From the NCBI RefSeq assembly GCF_937616625.2, contig NC_065573.1:16693001-16757000 (forward strand): a stretch of DNA of 64,000 nt, given 5' to 3'. Of the stretch, positions 11,674 through 21,437 are shown in pieces. Source of the stretch: Mercurialis annua (lineage: Eukaryota > Streptophyta > Magnoliopsida > Malpighiales > Euphorbiaceae). The position numbers and the translations under genes are program-made. The notes under the pieces are model-generated. The model was not told the DNA's origin. It ran no database searches and saw nothing but the letters and a program-made list of their open reading frames with translations. Numbering within the stretch: the first letter of the stretch is position 1; the number at the start of each line of letters is the position of its first letter.

Positions 11674-12683
11674 TCAAACAAACCCCTCCAAGAATGGATC
11701 TTTATAATCAAAGAATTTGTTGAATTCCTCGTAGAGTACCGTAATACCATATTTCCCCTCACTTTCATCATTTACGCTCTTGGAACAAGTAAGTGTCTTG
11801 GAAATTGGAGCTTCAAGTTCAACCTCCTCACACCGTTCTCTTTCGATCTCTATGTGAACCTTTGTGGGAGGATGTTCTACTAAATCACCATCATCTTTCA
11901 AATCTATGGCCATAGCATGTCGCATTGGAGTATCTTCAATTGCGGCTAGTAATCCCCCTTGGTTGTCCGACGCCTTCTTGAGTCGACTCGGAAAAGGAAC
12001 TATTGGTACATAAGGAGGTGGAGGTGGTGGTCTAACATAAGGAACTTCAATCTCAATTACCACTTCCTCACTAGCACATAGCTCACTATAACTTGGCTCA
12101 TCCTCAACCTCCATAGGTCTCTTGCCATGAGCGTCATCAAGAGCATTTTCTCTTCTAAGCTCAATGTCCTTGAGTTTCTCTCTCAGATTAGACTCTATTG
12201 TAGATGATACACTACCTTGTGCTCCACCTTATAGAAAAAGTGCCCTTTGAGCAATTTGAGACTCAAGATAGAGATTAGTGGCAGTTTGATACTCAAGGTA
12301 GTGTGCATTATCCTCATGTATTTGATCGAGTTCCGCTAAGATCTTTTCAAGCATGCTATCCTCATAAGAGATTTCATTTTGCTGAAAGTCATGTGATTGT
12401 TGTGGTTCATTACCAAAATTGGAGTCGAAGCCCCATTGGTCTTGATGTGGATGATAACTTGTGTTGAAATTCGAGTTTTCATTGAAGTTCTCCCAATTGT
12501 TGTCTCAACCATAATTCGGAGGGTTGTGCCACCCCGGATCATCATGTCGGAATAATGGTCATTATCTTGCCATTAATCACCCACATAATTGACATGGTCA
12601 TTCCATCTTGAATAGAGTGTAGGACACTCGGCTCCGGTATGATTAAAATCCCCACAAATCTCACAATTTGGATCACATGCCAT
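11674..12683 (-). pseudogene. Athila gag remnant: zinc knuckle and C-terminal part, element B
   Basis: An ATG at 12683 opens a 36-residue frame with a perfect CX2CX4HX4C zinc knuckle (CEICGDFNHTGAEC), closed by TAA at 12573-12575. Reading on, DPGWHNPPNYG (about 12540) corresponds to NPGWRNHPNFGW in element C, followed by a TGA where C has a Trp codon. The next open part (12114-11674) contains PPPPPPYVPIVPFPSRLKK, a proline-rich stretch like the end of Athila Gag. The large N-terminal Gag domain present in element C is missing, so the knuckle sits directly behind the leader. Gag packages retrotransposon RNA in virus-like particles; this copy cannot make a normal Gag. Confidence 0.65.
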
Positions 12684-12883
12684 TACTCTTGCCCAAATAG
12701 ATTGACCATAAAACTAGTACTTGAAGATAGACCAATGAAGTCCAAAATTTCCTACACAACCACAAACAAGAACACCAAGCGTAAACCACGAAAAACAAAA
12801 AATGAACAATAAAATAAAAAAAAACAAATAAGGCTAACTCGACCGAATTTCAAAATACTTTCAATCAATTAAACGAAACTTAG

Positions 12884-12901
12884 TCTCTGGTAACGGCGCC
12901 A
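12884..12901 (-). other. Primer binding site of element B
   Basis: Minus-strand TGGCGCCGTTACCAGAGA, 15 of 18 matches to the tRNA-Asp-type site of element A, six bases after the LTR end (GCTAACA at 12908). Confidence 0.75.
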
Positions 12902-12907
12902 AAAACT

Positions 12908-14225
12908 TGTTAGCAAAAAGCCAACGCGTAGTACTCGACAAGTCGAGGTCGAACCCACAAGGATGAGAGGTTTAAAGTGAGTGAAATACGCTTTTGAAGT
13001 TCAATTCGAAAAGCAAGAAAATAGATTGTTTTTGATTAAAACTACGGAAATAAACTCAATCAACTAATCACTAAACAATTAAAGAAATGCAACAACAAAC
13101 AACTAATTGATTAACGGATTAAAAACGATTATTAAAAGCGCCTAATGGTTGGTAATCATACCAAAGCAATTCCTAGGTAGATAGGTCGGGTATACGGGTA
13201 TTGGTTTGGGTCAAGCCATTCTAAGGTATCCAAATCCGCTCTCTCGAGCCGGAAGTCGAAGAACCGACAATTGATTAATAAGTCGAAATCCAACTCACTC
13301 TCGCGCAATTGAATGTCGACTACACCAATCAATCCGATTAATCCGCAAACTCAAACAACCGCTAAATCCCTAAATCACTCTCGTGCATCTAGGTCTTAAA
13401 GCTTATGCTTAACTAGGTCTATTTGATTATTTTAACTCTCGCCCTCACTAATCAAACACTGATCAAAGATTAAGAGGCCAACTTAATCTAGGCATTAAGA
13501 CTAATAAACACAACAAAACCCTAACCCATACAACCCTAACCAATCATCTAGCAATTAAATATGGCAATCATAACAACCCCTAGACTAGGAGTTTAGCTAC
13601 TCATGATTAAAGTTAAAGCAACAACTAAGCAATAATTAATTAACATAATAAAAGTGAAAATGATTACCTTAAATAGCAATGAAGAACAATCAATCATAAA
13701 GAAGATAATGAAGAATCAAAGATAAAAGCTTGTATTCAAATGGTAAATCTTGTTCTTACAAAGCAATAAAAGCTTCCAAGCACCAACAATGGTGGAAACT
13801 ATGGAGGCACAAAACCCTAAGCTATTCTACTCATAAAAGATGACTAAAAGTGTTAAGTGATACCCTAAAGTTGAGGGATAAGGTGCCTTATATAGGCAAA
13901 AGCAAAAGAGGAAATATATAACATTCTTGTACAAACTTTGTTGGGCTTAATAAGGAAATGTTCCAAGCAAAGCTCTAAACTCGAAATTTGGACTTTTTCT
14001 AAGTTTTCTTCACTTCTCGATCGAGAAGCTTCATTAAAGTCAGCTTCTCGATCGAGAAGCAAGATTTCTTAATTCTCTGCCATTTTTTGCCTTGCTTCTC
14101 AATCGAGAAGGTGAGGTTCTCGATCGAGACATGCACAAAAGTTTGTCTTGAAAGAGACACTATTTCTGCTGCACAAACACTGACTTCAAAACTTCATAAC
14201 TCGATATAGAAACCTCCAAATGAGT
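12908..14225 (-). mobile_element. 5' LTR of Athila element B, truncated at its start
   Basis: Minus strand; ends ...GCTAACA at 12908. Similar over its length to LTRs A and C: the GAGAGAGCGGATTTGGATACC segment, AACTAGGAGTTT stretches and CTTCTCGATCGAGAAG palindromes at 14013-14028 and 14044-14059, plus a one-mismatch copy at 14095-14110. The expected TGATAGGAG start is missing; it breaks at 14225 against the older LTR fragment. Confidence 0.75.
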
Positions 14226-14516
14226 CGCGCCAGCTACTAATGAAGTGAAACTTAGGGTTTGACAAGCCTCTGAGTCCCGCCCGCTAAGGACCTAAGTAGC
14301 GCCCGCTACGGATATGTTGCGCCCGCGACTAACTGAAGGTAGCAGGCGCGAAAAGCTTATGGATCTCAAATAATTAATTTTTTCGATCTTGCTAGAAACT
14401 TCTGAAACACTCCATGATGGTTTTAATAGGTTTTTACACACTAATAAATAATATTAGAACCATTAAATTGATTTCAAAAGTCAAAATTGAAGAGATTAAA
14501 AGGACTTGATCCAACA
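14226..14516 (+). repeat. LTR fragment, right part (partner of 6350-6967)
   Basis: Contains CCCGCCCGCTAAGG, TAGCGCCCGCTACGG and TTGCGCCCGCGAC, the same motif type as 6845 and 6955 on the other side of the Athila insertions, and ends GGACTTGATCCAACA like an LTR terminus. 14340-14516 has no other feature. Confidence 0.4.
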
Positions 14517-14534
14517 GTTTTTATCATGTATGAG

Positions 14535-15350
14535 TAGAGGTGGCAAATAGTTGCCCAACCCAAGTACCCAACCAGCCCAAGAAAATACAGCCCATTTTCA
14601 CCTAAAAAGGTTTGGGTAATTTTTGATTTAACCCATTTTAACTCAAAATATTTTGGATCACAATAAATTTATAAGAATGACCCAATGGGTAAAATTAAGT
14701 ACAAACAAATTTGAAATTCAAAAGTATTTGAGTTTTTTAAAATAATAAATAAAAATGAGTTTTATAAGTTTTATAATTTATCTTTTAAAATATAATTTTT
14801 CGAAAAAAAATATTTTTTTCAGAAGTTTTTTCCGAAAATATATATTTTTTATCCAGAAAATTATTTTTACCCGAAAAATTATTTTTTTTGGAAAAATATA
14901 TTTTATCTAGAAAATTATTTTTTCCAGAAAATTATTTTTATTTTGGAAAATATTTTTTCAGAAATAATTTTTTCAGAATTTTTTTTTCCAAAAATTTTTT
15001 TTTTAGATAATTATATTCTTTTCCATAAAATTAATTATTTTCAGAAAATATTTTTTTGGAAATTAATTTTTTCTAGAAAATTTATATTTTCAGAAAATAT
15101 TTTTTTTCTGAAAAATAATATTTTGAAAAGCAATTTTTTGACAAATATTTTTTTTTTTGAAAATAAAAATTCAATTTGATTTTTTTATTTTGAACTTTTC
15201 ATCTCATATATAGATTTCAAGTATCTCTCCTTCTATTTTGGGTTTTTTTTGCTTTCATAACCCAACCCAACCCAAAACTGCCTATCAAAATTGCCCAAGC
15301 TCAAATAAGCCCACCCAAACCCACCCAAAAATACCCATTTGCCACCTCTA
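14535..15350. mobile_element. Non-autonomous hAT element, 8-bp target duplication
   Basis: Perfect 14-bp terminal inverted repeats TAGAGGTGGCAAAT and flanking 8-mers TGTATGAG at 14527-14534 and 15351-15358. Subterminal regions are rich in CCCAACCC/GGGTTGGG in opposite orientation. The 440-bp middle (14740-15180) is a T/A run of degenerate GAAAATTATTTTT units. No transposase. Confidence 0.9.
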
Positions 15351-15542
15351 TGTATGAGACAGTGGTGCGTTTTTACGTTTTGCTTGCAGAAATCCTAATT
15401 TTGAATGCCTATACAAGTTACAACCACTAATTATATTTTCATGGAAATCTTATAATTTGTAAGTAATTTGCTCGATTTAACTAAGTTAACGTGATTAGGT
15501 TTATTAGCCTGTTTATATTAAATTTGGACGTGCTTTGAAAAG

Positions 15543-16258
15543 TGTTGGAACAGTTTATGAAATGGAATGAAATTACCAAACACCGTTTCTGGCTGAGTCG
15601 CGGACTAGGTCGCTCTCTTTAAGACGTTTCACGGCTCTGCCTCTGATGGTGCAAGCAGTCGTACGTACCACGTCGTCCCCAGGATAAAACAGCCACACCT
15701 CCGATGAACACTGCACTGTATTCAGCGGTCAATTACACTCTTTCTATTTTGTATTGCTCAAGAACTCTGTTTCATATTTTTTCAGATTGAAAAGGCTGTT
15801 TGTTTTCTTGTATTTTGCAAATGAGGAAGACAGTGTTATAAATCAGTTTTTGGAAACAACAAAACGGTCATATTAAATCAAAACGTTTTCCTTTATTAAA
15901 TCAGAGAGTCAAAACGTGGGAGGAAGATCAGGGATTGTGTTTTATTCAAAAAATAAAACGTTACAAAAAGATTTTAGAAATAAAAAATTTATTAAGTGCT
16001 AAAACCGAACCTGACCAGACCAGCCGGCCGATGGACGGACGGCACGCGCGCGTGTGTGGTAAATTGGGTAGGATGTAACTCCTAGCCCATCCACAAAATT
16101 GGGTACCCCTTAGGGCCCAAACCCAAGTGTGTGAGAACACACTTATAAGCTTAATTAAATGAGCTCTCCTAAGCAATGTGGGATTCCACAATGCTCTCTT
16201 TATTCCCACTTAGCACTTTTCTTTTCCTTATCTTTTCAAATTCAATTTTGTACCAACA
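15543..16258 (-). repeat. Copia 3' LTR
   Basis: 716 bp. Differs from the 5' LTR by about 13 substitutions and one single-base indel by eye (roughly 2%). Eleven of the 13 are transitions, and this copy nearly always has the T or A. Contains an alternating GCACGCGCGCGTGTGTGG stretch near 16043. Confidence 0.93.
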
Positions 16259-16271
16259 ATCCCCCACTTTG
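16259..16271 (-). other. Polypurine tract of the copia element
   Basis: Minus-strand AAAGTGGGGGA lies directly before TGTTGG of the 3' LTR, where plus-strand priming occurs in LTR retrotransposons. Confidence 0.75.
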
Positions 16272-16772
16272 AATTTTAAAAAATAATTTCTCGAGTAATT
16301 TCTGATCCAGTAAGATTGCGCATAAGCAAAGGTATCTTTCGATTTGAACCTTTGCGTAGTGTGTTAGATTCTGATTCAACAAGAGTGACTCGTAGTCTTG
16401 AACTCTATCTCGGACATCTAACCACACACAACCTTTTCTAAGAGTGTATTCAAAAGCCCGTGCGTTTATGGCCATGCACGTCTATCCCAGTTTAGTGAAC
16501 GCTCTAGAAATTTTTGCCTCAAATTTCATAGAAAGCGGCCCCACTTTCACATTCACAAAGGTGAAGCTATCAAGAGTACTCCCGTAGCTAGGTACTCCAC
16601 TCCAAATGGAGTATAGACTTCATTAAGAGATTCTATTAACTTATCCTCTAATCGCTTCAGGAATCATGCTTCAATTTGCATGTTCTGGCTCGTATCATTC
16701 ATAACTTGTTATTACCCATTGAACCTATTTCTTGGGATCTCTAGTCAGTTAGGTCGTACCATTATGGATGAT

Positions 16773-18343
16773 TCATTCTATAGGCAATAGTCCCATTCCC
16801 TTGGAAGTTTTATGGACTTTCTCTCTAGCTAATCCTTTCATCGAAGGATCTGCTAAGTTATCATCAGCGCGTACATGATCCACTCTAACAGCCCCTGTTG
16901 AGATAAATTCTCTAACAGTGCTGTGCTTACGACGTATCTGTCGTTTCTTACCATTATAATAACGGTTCTCAATTTTTGTCGCGGTACTATGGCAATGGAT
17001 CAACACAGCTGGTATCGGTCTTTACCATAAGGGAATCTTAGCTAGCACGCTTCTTAGCCATCCTGCTTCTTCACTAGCAGCAGCTAGTGCTATCATTTCT
17101 GACTCCATCGTAGATTGAGCCATAATCGTCTGTTTCTTTGATTTCCAAGAAACAGCTCCACCAGCTATACTAAAAACATAGCCGCTCGTTGCTTTGGAGT
17201 CATCTAACAATGTATTCCAATCTGCACCACTGTACCCTTCAAGTACAGCAGGATGCTTCAGATAATGTAATCCAAGATTCATTATTCTTTTAAGATATCT
17301 CATTACCCTTTCAATAGCATGCCAGTGGTCAATACTAGGTCTACTAGTAAACCTGCACAGTAATCCAACGACATATGCAATGTCGGGTCTAGTACAATCA
17401 GTGGCATACCGAAGGCTGCCAATGATGCTCGTATATTCAGACTGTCGTACACTATCACCAGTGTTCTTAAAAAGTTTTACACTTGAATCATAAGGTGTAC
17501 ATGCAGGTTTACAGTCGAAGTAGTCATAATTCTTTAGAATCTTCTCAACATAGTGAGATTGATCTAAAGAAATTCCTTTTTCAGATCTAGTTATCTTTAT
17601 GCCAAGAATGACATTCGCTTCACCTAGATCTTTCATATCAAAGTTGGCACCTAACATTGATTTCACAGCATTCACAACATGAATATTTGATCCAAAAATC
17701 AATAAGTCATCAACATATAAATATATGAAAGTACAAAGCTCATTCTCATATTTGTAATATATACATTTGTCACTTTCATTCACTTTAAAACCATTTGAGA
17801 TGACAAGATTATCAAATTTCTCATGTCATTGCTTAGGTGCCTGTTTTAGACCATACAAGGATTTGTCTAACTTGCACACTTTCTGTTCCTGTCCATGTAT
17901 TACAAAACCTTCAGGTTGGTCCATGTAAATTTCTTCCTCCAATTCACCATTCAGAAAAGCGGTCTTAACATCCATTTGGTGTACTACCAAATCATAGAGT
18001 GCAGCGATCGAAATCAGCACTCTAATGGATGTTATTCTAGTAACTGGTGAATAGGTTTCAAAGAAATCAACATTTTCACGTTGTCTATAACCCTTAGCCA
18101 CAAGTCGAGCTTTATATTTTCAACTGTGCCATCAGGTTTCATTTTCTTTTTCAAAATTCACTTACAACCTATGGTTTTGCAACCAGGGGGTAAATCAGTC
18201 AAATGCCAAGTCTTATTGGATTCCAAAGATTCCATCTCATCATTTATGGCTTCTTGCCAAAGATCAGCATCTAAAGAAGTTAGAGCTTCCTGGAGGTTTG
18301 CAGGATCCTCCTCTAAAGAATAGACTTGGAAAATCTGGACCAA
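16773..18343 (-). pseudogene. Copia reverse transcriptase and RNase H, degenerate
   Basis: RT: ETYSPVTRITSIRVLISIAA, HQMDVKTAFLNGELEEEIYM, DKSLYGLKQAPKQ, then the catalytic [10 protein letters not shown]. RNase [21 protein letters not shown] and [20 protein letters not shown]. The pol tail LADPSMKGLAREKV ends at 16773. The frame is broken by TGA at 17826-17828 (where copia has Trp after APKQ) and TAA at 17022-17024. The linker segment at 18343-18158 lies in another frame. YVDD and the RNase H acidic residues are intact, so decay is recent. Confidence 0.92.
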
Positions 18344-19247
18344 AGTCTTTCGCGATTCTAGCTCTTTTACTCCTTCTGATCTCTGGTTCTATATCATCTG
18401 TAATCTCATTATTCCTGACAACAGGAATGCTACTAGATGATTCGCCCCCACTATTTCCTAATTTAAAAGGAAATTTCTGTTCATAAAAATCAGCATCCAC
18501 GGATTCAATAATCACTCGTACAGTCAAGTCATAAAATCTGTATGCCTTGCTATTGACTGCATACCCAATGAATACACATTCATAGGCTCTACTTGCTAAT
18601 TTTATTCGTTTTGGATCAGGAATCCTAACATAGGCCAAACAACCCCATGTTGTTAAATAAGACAAATTTGGTTGTCTTTTCTTTAAAATCTCATAAGGTG
18701 AAATCTTATTGTTCGATTTTGGTACTTTTTTTAGCACGTAGCAAACAGTCAATAATATTTCACCCCACCAATAAGAAGCAGCACCTGAGTTTAATAAAAT
18801 AGACACCACAGCTTCTGTAAATGTTCTATTTTTTCTTTCGGATTTACCGTTCATTTCAGGAGAATAAGGTGCAGTTCTTTCATGTACTGTACCATGCGAG
18901 TTATAGAAATCTATAAACAAGCTTGATTCATATTCAGTACCTCTATCACTGCGAAATCTTTTGATTTTCTTATTGAATTGATTTTCAATTTCTGTAACAA
19001 ATAACTTGAACATATCAAGTGCATCACTCTTATTTTTCATCAAGTACACAAAAGTAAAATCAGAACAATCATCAATAAAAGTGATAAAATAACGCTTGCC
19101 ATTTCTAGTCAAGGTTCCATCAAGTTCACAAATATCAGAATGAATTAAATCTAATGGTTCAGATTCTCTAATTACTGATTCATGTGAAGTTTTCGTTATT
19201 TTAGCTAGACTGCAATATTCACATTTTTCAAAATTATTTAAAGTCAT
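18264..19247 (-). pseudogene. Copia integrase domain
   Basis: Inserts the cDNA into the host chromosome. The zinc-finger half (CEYCSLAK) is followed by the DDE core: HSDICE, RSDRGTEYES, and YSPEMNGKSERKNRT with the catalytic Glu. The C-terminal part WGCLAYVRIPDPKRIKLASR and FIGYAVNSKAYRFYD is typical of copia. 327 codons open, in the same frame as the protease region, from which a TAA at 19257-19259 separates it. The last about 25 codons run into the displaced linker frame. Confidence 0.92.
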
Positions 19248-19256
19248 TTTAGGAAT

Positions 19257-19865
19257 TTAACCTAGGTTACTCATATTATTAATAATTCGTTTATTAACAT
19301 GACGAAGTCTAGCATGCCAAACATTAAAATCAGACAACAAGTAAACTGAAACAAATACTTTATTAATTTCAACATTCATCTTGAACATATTCTCACAAGC
19401 ATAACCCTTTCCCACAAAAATACCATTCTTAGTGATGGTGTACATATCACCCCCAATAGTTTGAAAAAACCCAGCCTTGTTGAGAAGATAGCCAGACACC
19501 AGATTCTTCCTCATTGTAGGAGTATGCATTACATCCTTCAAAATCAATGTCTTCCCTGAAGTGAACTTCAGTTCGACACTTCCAATTCCAGCAACAGTAG
19601 TGGTGTGAGTGTCACCCAACAACACTTTCTTGTCTTCAACAGCAGTGTATGTTTTAAACATAGCACGATCATGACAGACATGGCGAGATGCGTCCGTGTC
19701 TACCCACCACCCTTCTGATCCACCAACAAGGTTGATCTCAGATATCATCTCAGTGATCATAGCCACAAATGGCTCTTCAGTCAGGTTAGCCTGAGGGGCT
19801 GTCCCTGGTCTGTTCTGACACTTGCGTGCCATATGACCCGGTTTTCCACAGTTGAAACACAGAAA
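19257..19865 (-). pseudogene. Copia zinc knuckle, protease and GAG-pre-integrase region
   Basis: The knuckle CFNCGKPGHMARKC fits CX2CX4HX4C (about 19865-19824). The protease region reads GWWVDTDASRHVCHD; the usual active site is D(T/S)G(A/S), so the Gly is replaced by Asp and the enzyme is probably dead. LLGDTHTTTVAGIGSVEL and ILKDVMHTPTMRKNLVS are family blocks. WHARLRHVNKRIINNMSNLG is the pre-integrase block, ended by the TAA at 19257. Confidence 0.88.
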
Positions 19866-20696
19866 TTATGGCGGATCATTTCTGAAAGGTGGTTGTGTCT
19901 CACAATATGGTTCCGAGCAGGATTACCATTCTGATTATTTCTGTTACGGTTCACATTTTGGTTCGAGTTCCCATTGCGATTCTGATTCTTAAAATGTTTG
20001 CCATTTGGCTTCAGAACCGCGGAACTGAACTTTCTGGTGTTGTTTGAAACAACAAGCACCTCATCTTTCTGGTCTTGTTTTCTCGCCTCTTCCTCAATAC
20101 GAAGGCGAGTGATCAAACTTTCTAGCGAGTTTGTGCCTGAGAGAGTTCTTAAAATCCTTCCATGAAGGGGGCAGTTTATCAATCAATACAACAACTTGAA
20201 ATTGTTCATCAAGGACCATACCTTCAGAGATTATCTCATGTGCAATTTTCTGCAATTCATGTGACTGAGCCTTGATAGATTTTTCATCCGTCATCTGATA
20301 TTTCAAATAGCGACTGACAGCATACTTCTATGTTCCAGCCTCCTCCGTATCATACTTCCTTTGCAGCGCCTCCCAGATTTCAGTAGCTGACTTATAATTA
20401 TCTGAATTATAATAGTCATATAAATCATCACACAAAGCATTTAGAATATAATTTTTGCATAAATAGTCATTGTTAAGCCACTGTTGAACATCAGCAGTTT
20501 GTTTATCCAGTTCATCACCCTCGGCAGTATCAGCAACAACAGGTAAAGGAGTAGTAAGAACAGCAGCAACATTTTTCATGGTGAGAAAAAATAAAGTTTT
20601 ATGCCTCCATCTTTTAAAATGGAGACCCTCAAAACGAAATGGTTTGTTAACATCAAAGCGACCAGAATCTAAACCAGAAACATCATCATTAGCCAT
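19850..20696 (-). pseudogene. Copia gag region
   Basis: Start ATG at 20696 gives MANDDVSGLDSGRF. Family stretches: FEGLHFKRWRHKTLFFLT, SATEIWEALQRKYDTEEAGT and LDEQFQVVVLIDKLPPSWKD. TAG at 20328-20330 interrupts after EEAGT. From about 20180 the sense frame shifts (SLITRLRIEEEARKQ...), and an Asn-rich stretch (NQNRNGNSNQNVNRNRNNQN) leads to the zinc knuckle, which returns to the first frame. An upstream in-frame ATG at 20759 lies in the LTR and is unlikely to be used. Confidence 0.88.
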
Positions 20697-20722
20697 CGCA
20701 AAAACTGTATACGTCTTAAAAT

Positions 20723-21437
20723 TGTTGGAACAGTTTATGAAATGGAACGAAATTACCAAACACCGTTTCTGGCTGAGTCGCGGACTAGGTCGCTCTCTTT
20801 AAGACGTTTCGCGGCTCTGCCTCTGATGGTGCAAGCAGTCGTACGTACCACGTCGCCCCCAGGATAAAACAGCCACACCTCCGATGAACACTGCACTGTA
20901 TTCAGCGGTCAATTACACTCTTTCTATTTCGTATTGCTCAAGAACTCTGTTTCATATATTTTCAGATTGAAAAGGCTGTTTGTTTTCTTGTATTTTGCAA
21001 ATGAGGAAGACAGTGTTATAAATCAGTTTTTGGAAACAACAAAACGGTCATATTAAATCAAAACGTTTTCCTTTATTAAATCAGAGAGTCAAAACGTGGG
21101 AGGAAGATCAGGAATTGTGTTTTATTCAAAAAATAAAACGTTACAAAAAGATTTTAGAAATAAAAAATTTAATAAGTGCTAAAACCGAACCTGACCAGAC
21201 CAGCCGGCCGGCGGACGGACGGCGCGCGCGCGTGTGTGGTAAATTGGGTAGGATGTAACTCCTAGCCCATCCACAAAACTGGGTACCCCTTGGGGCCCAA
21301 ACCCAAGTGTGTGAGAACACACTTATAAGCTCAATTAAATGAGCTCTCCTAAGCAATGTGGGATTCCACAATCTCTCTTTATTCCCACTTAGCACTTTTC
21401 TTTTCCTTATCTTTTCAAATTCAATTTTGTACCAACA
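20723..21437 (-). repeat. Copia 5' LTR
   Basis: 715 bp, TGTTGG...CCAACA, with target duplication AAAAG at 21438-21442. It retains more CG sites than the 3' LTR. Confidence 0.93.

Larger units (their letters stand above)
15543..21437 (-). mobile_element. Complete Ty1/copia retrotransposon, coding region degenerate
   Basis: Two LTRs (15543-16258 and 20723-21437), each starting TGTTGG and ending CCAACA, in direct orientation. The 5-bp target duplication AAAAG is at 15538-15542 and 21438-21442. On the minus strand the order is gag, protease, integrase, reverse transcriptase, RNase H, which is the copia order. The coding region has several stops and two out-of-frame segments. A purine tract precedes the 3' LTR. 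Only 26 bases separate the 5' LTR from the gag ATG and no standard primer site is visible there. Confidence 0.95.
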
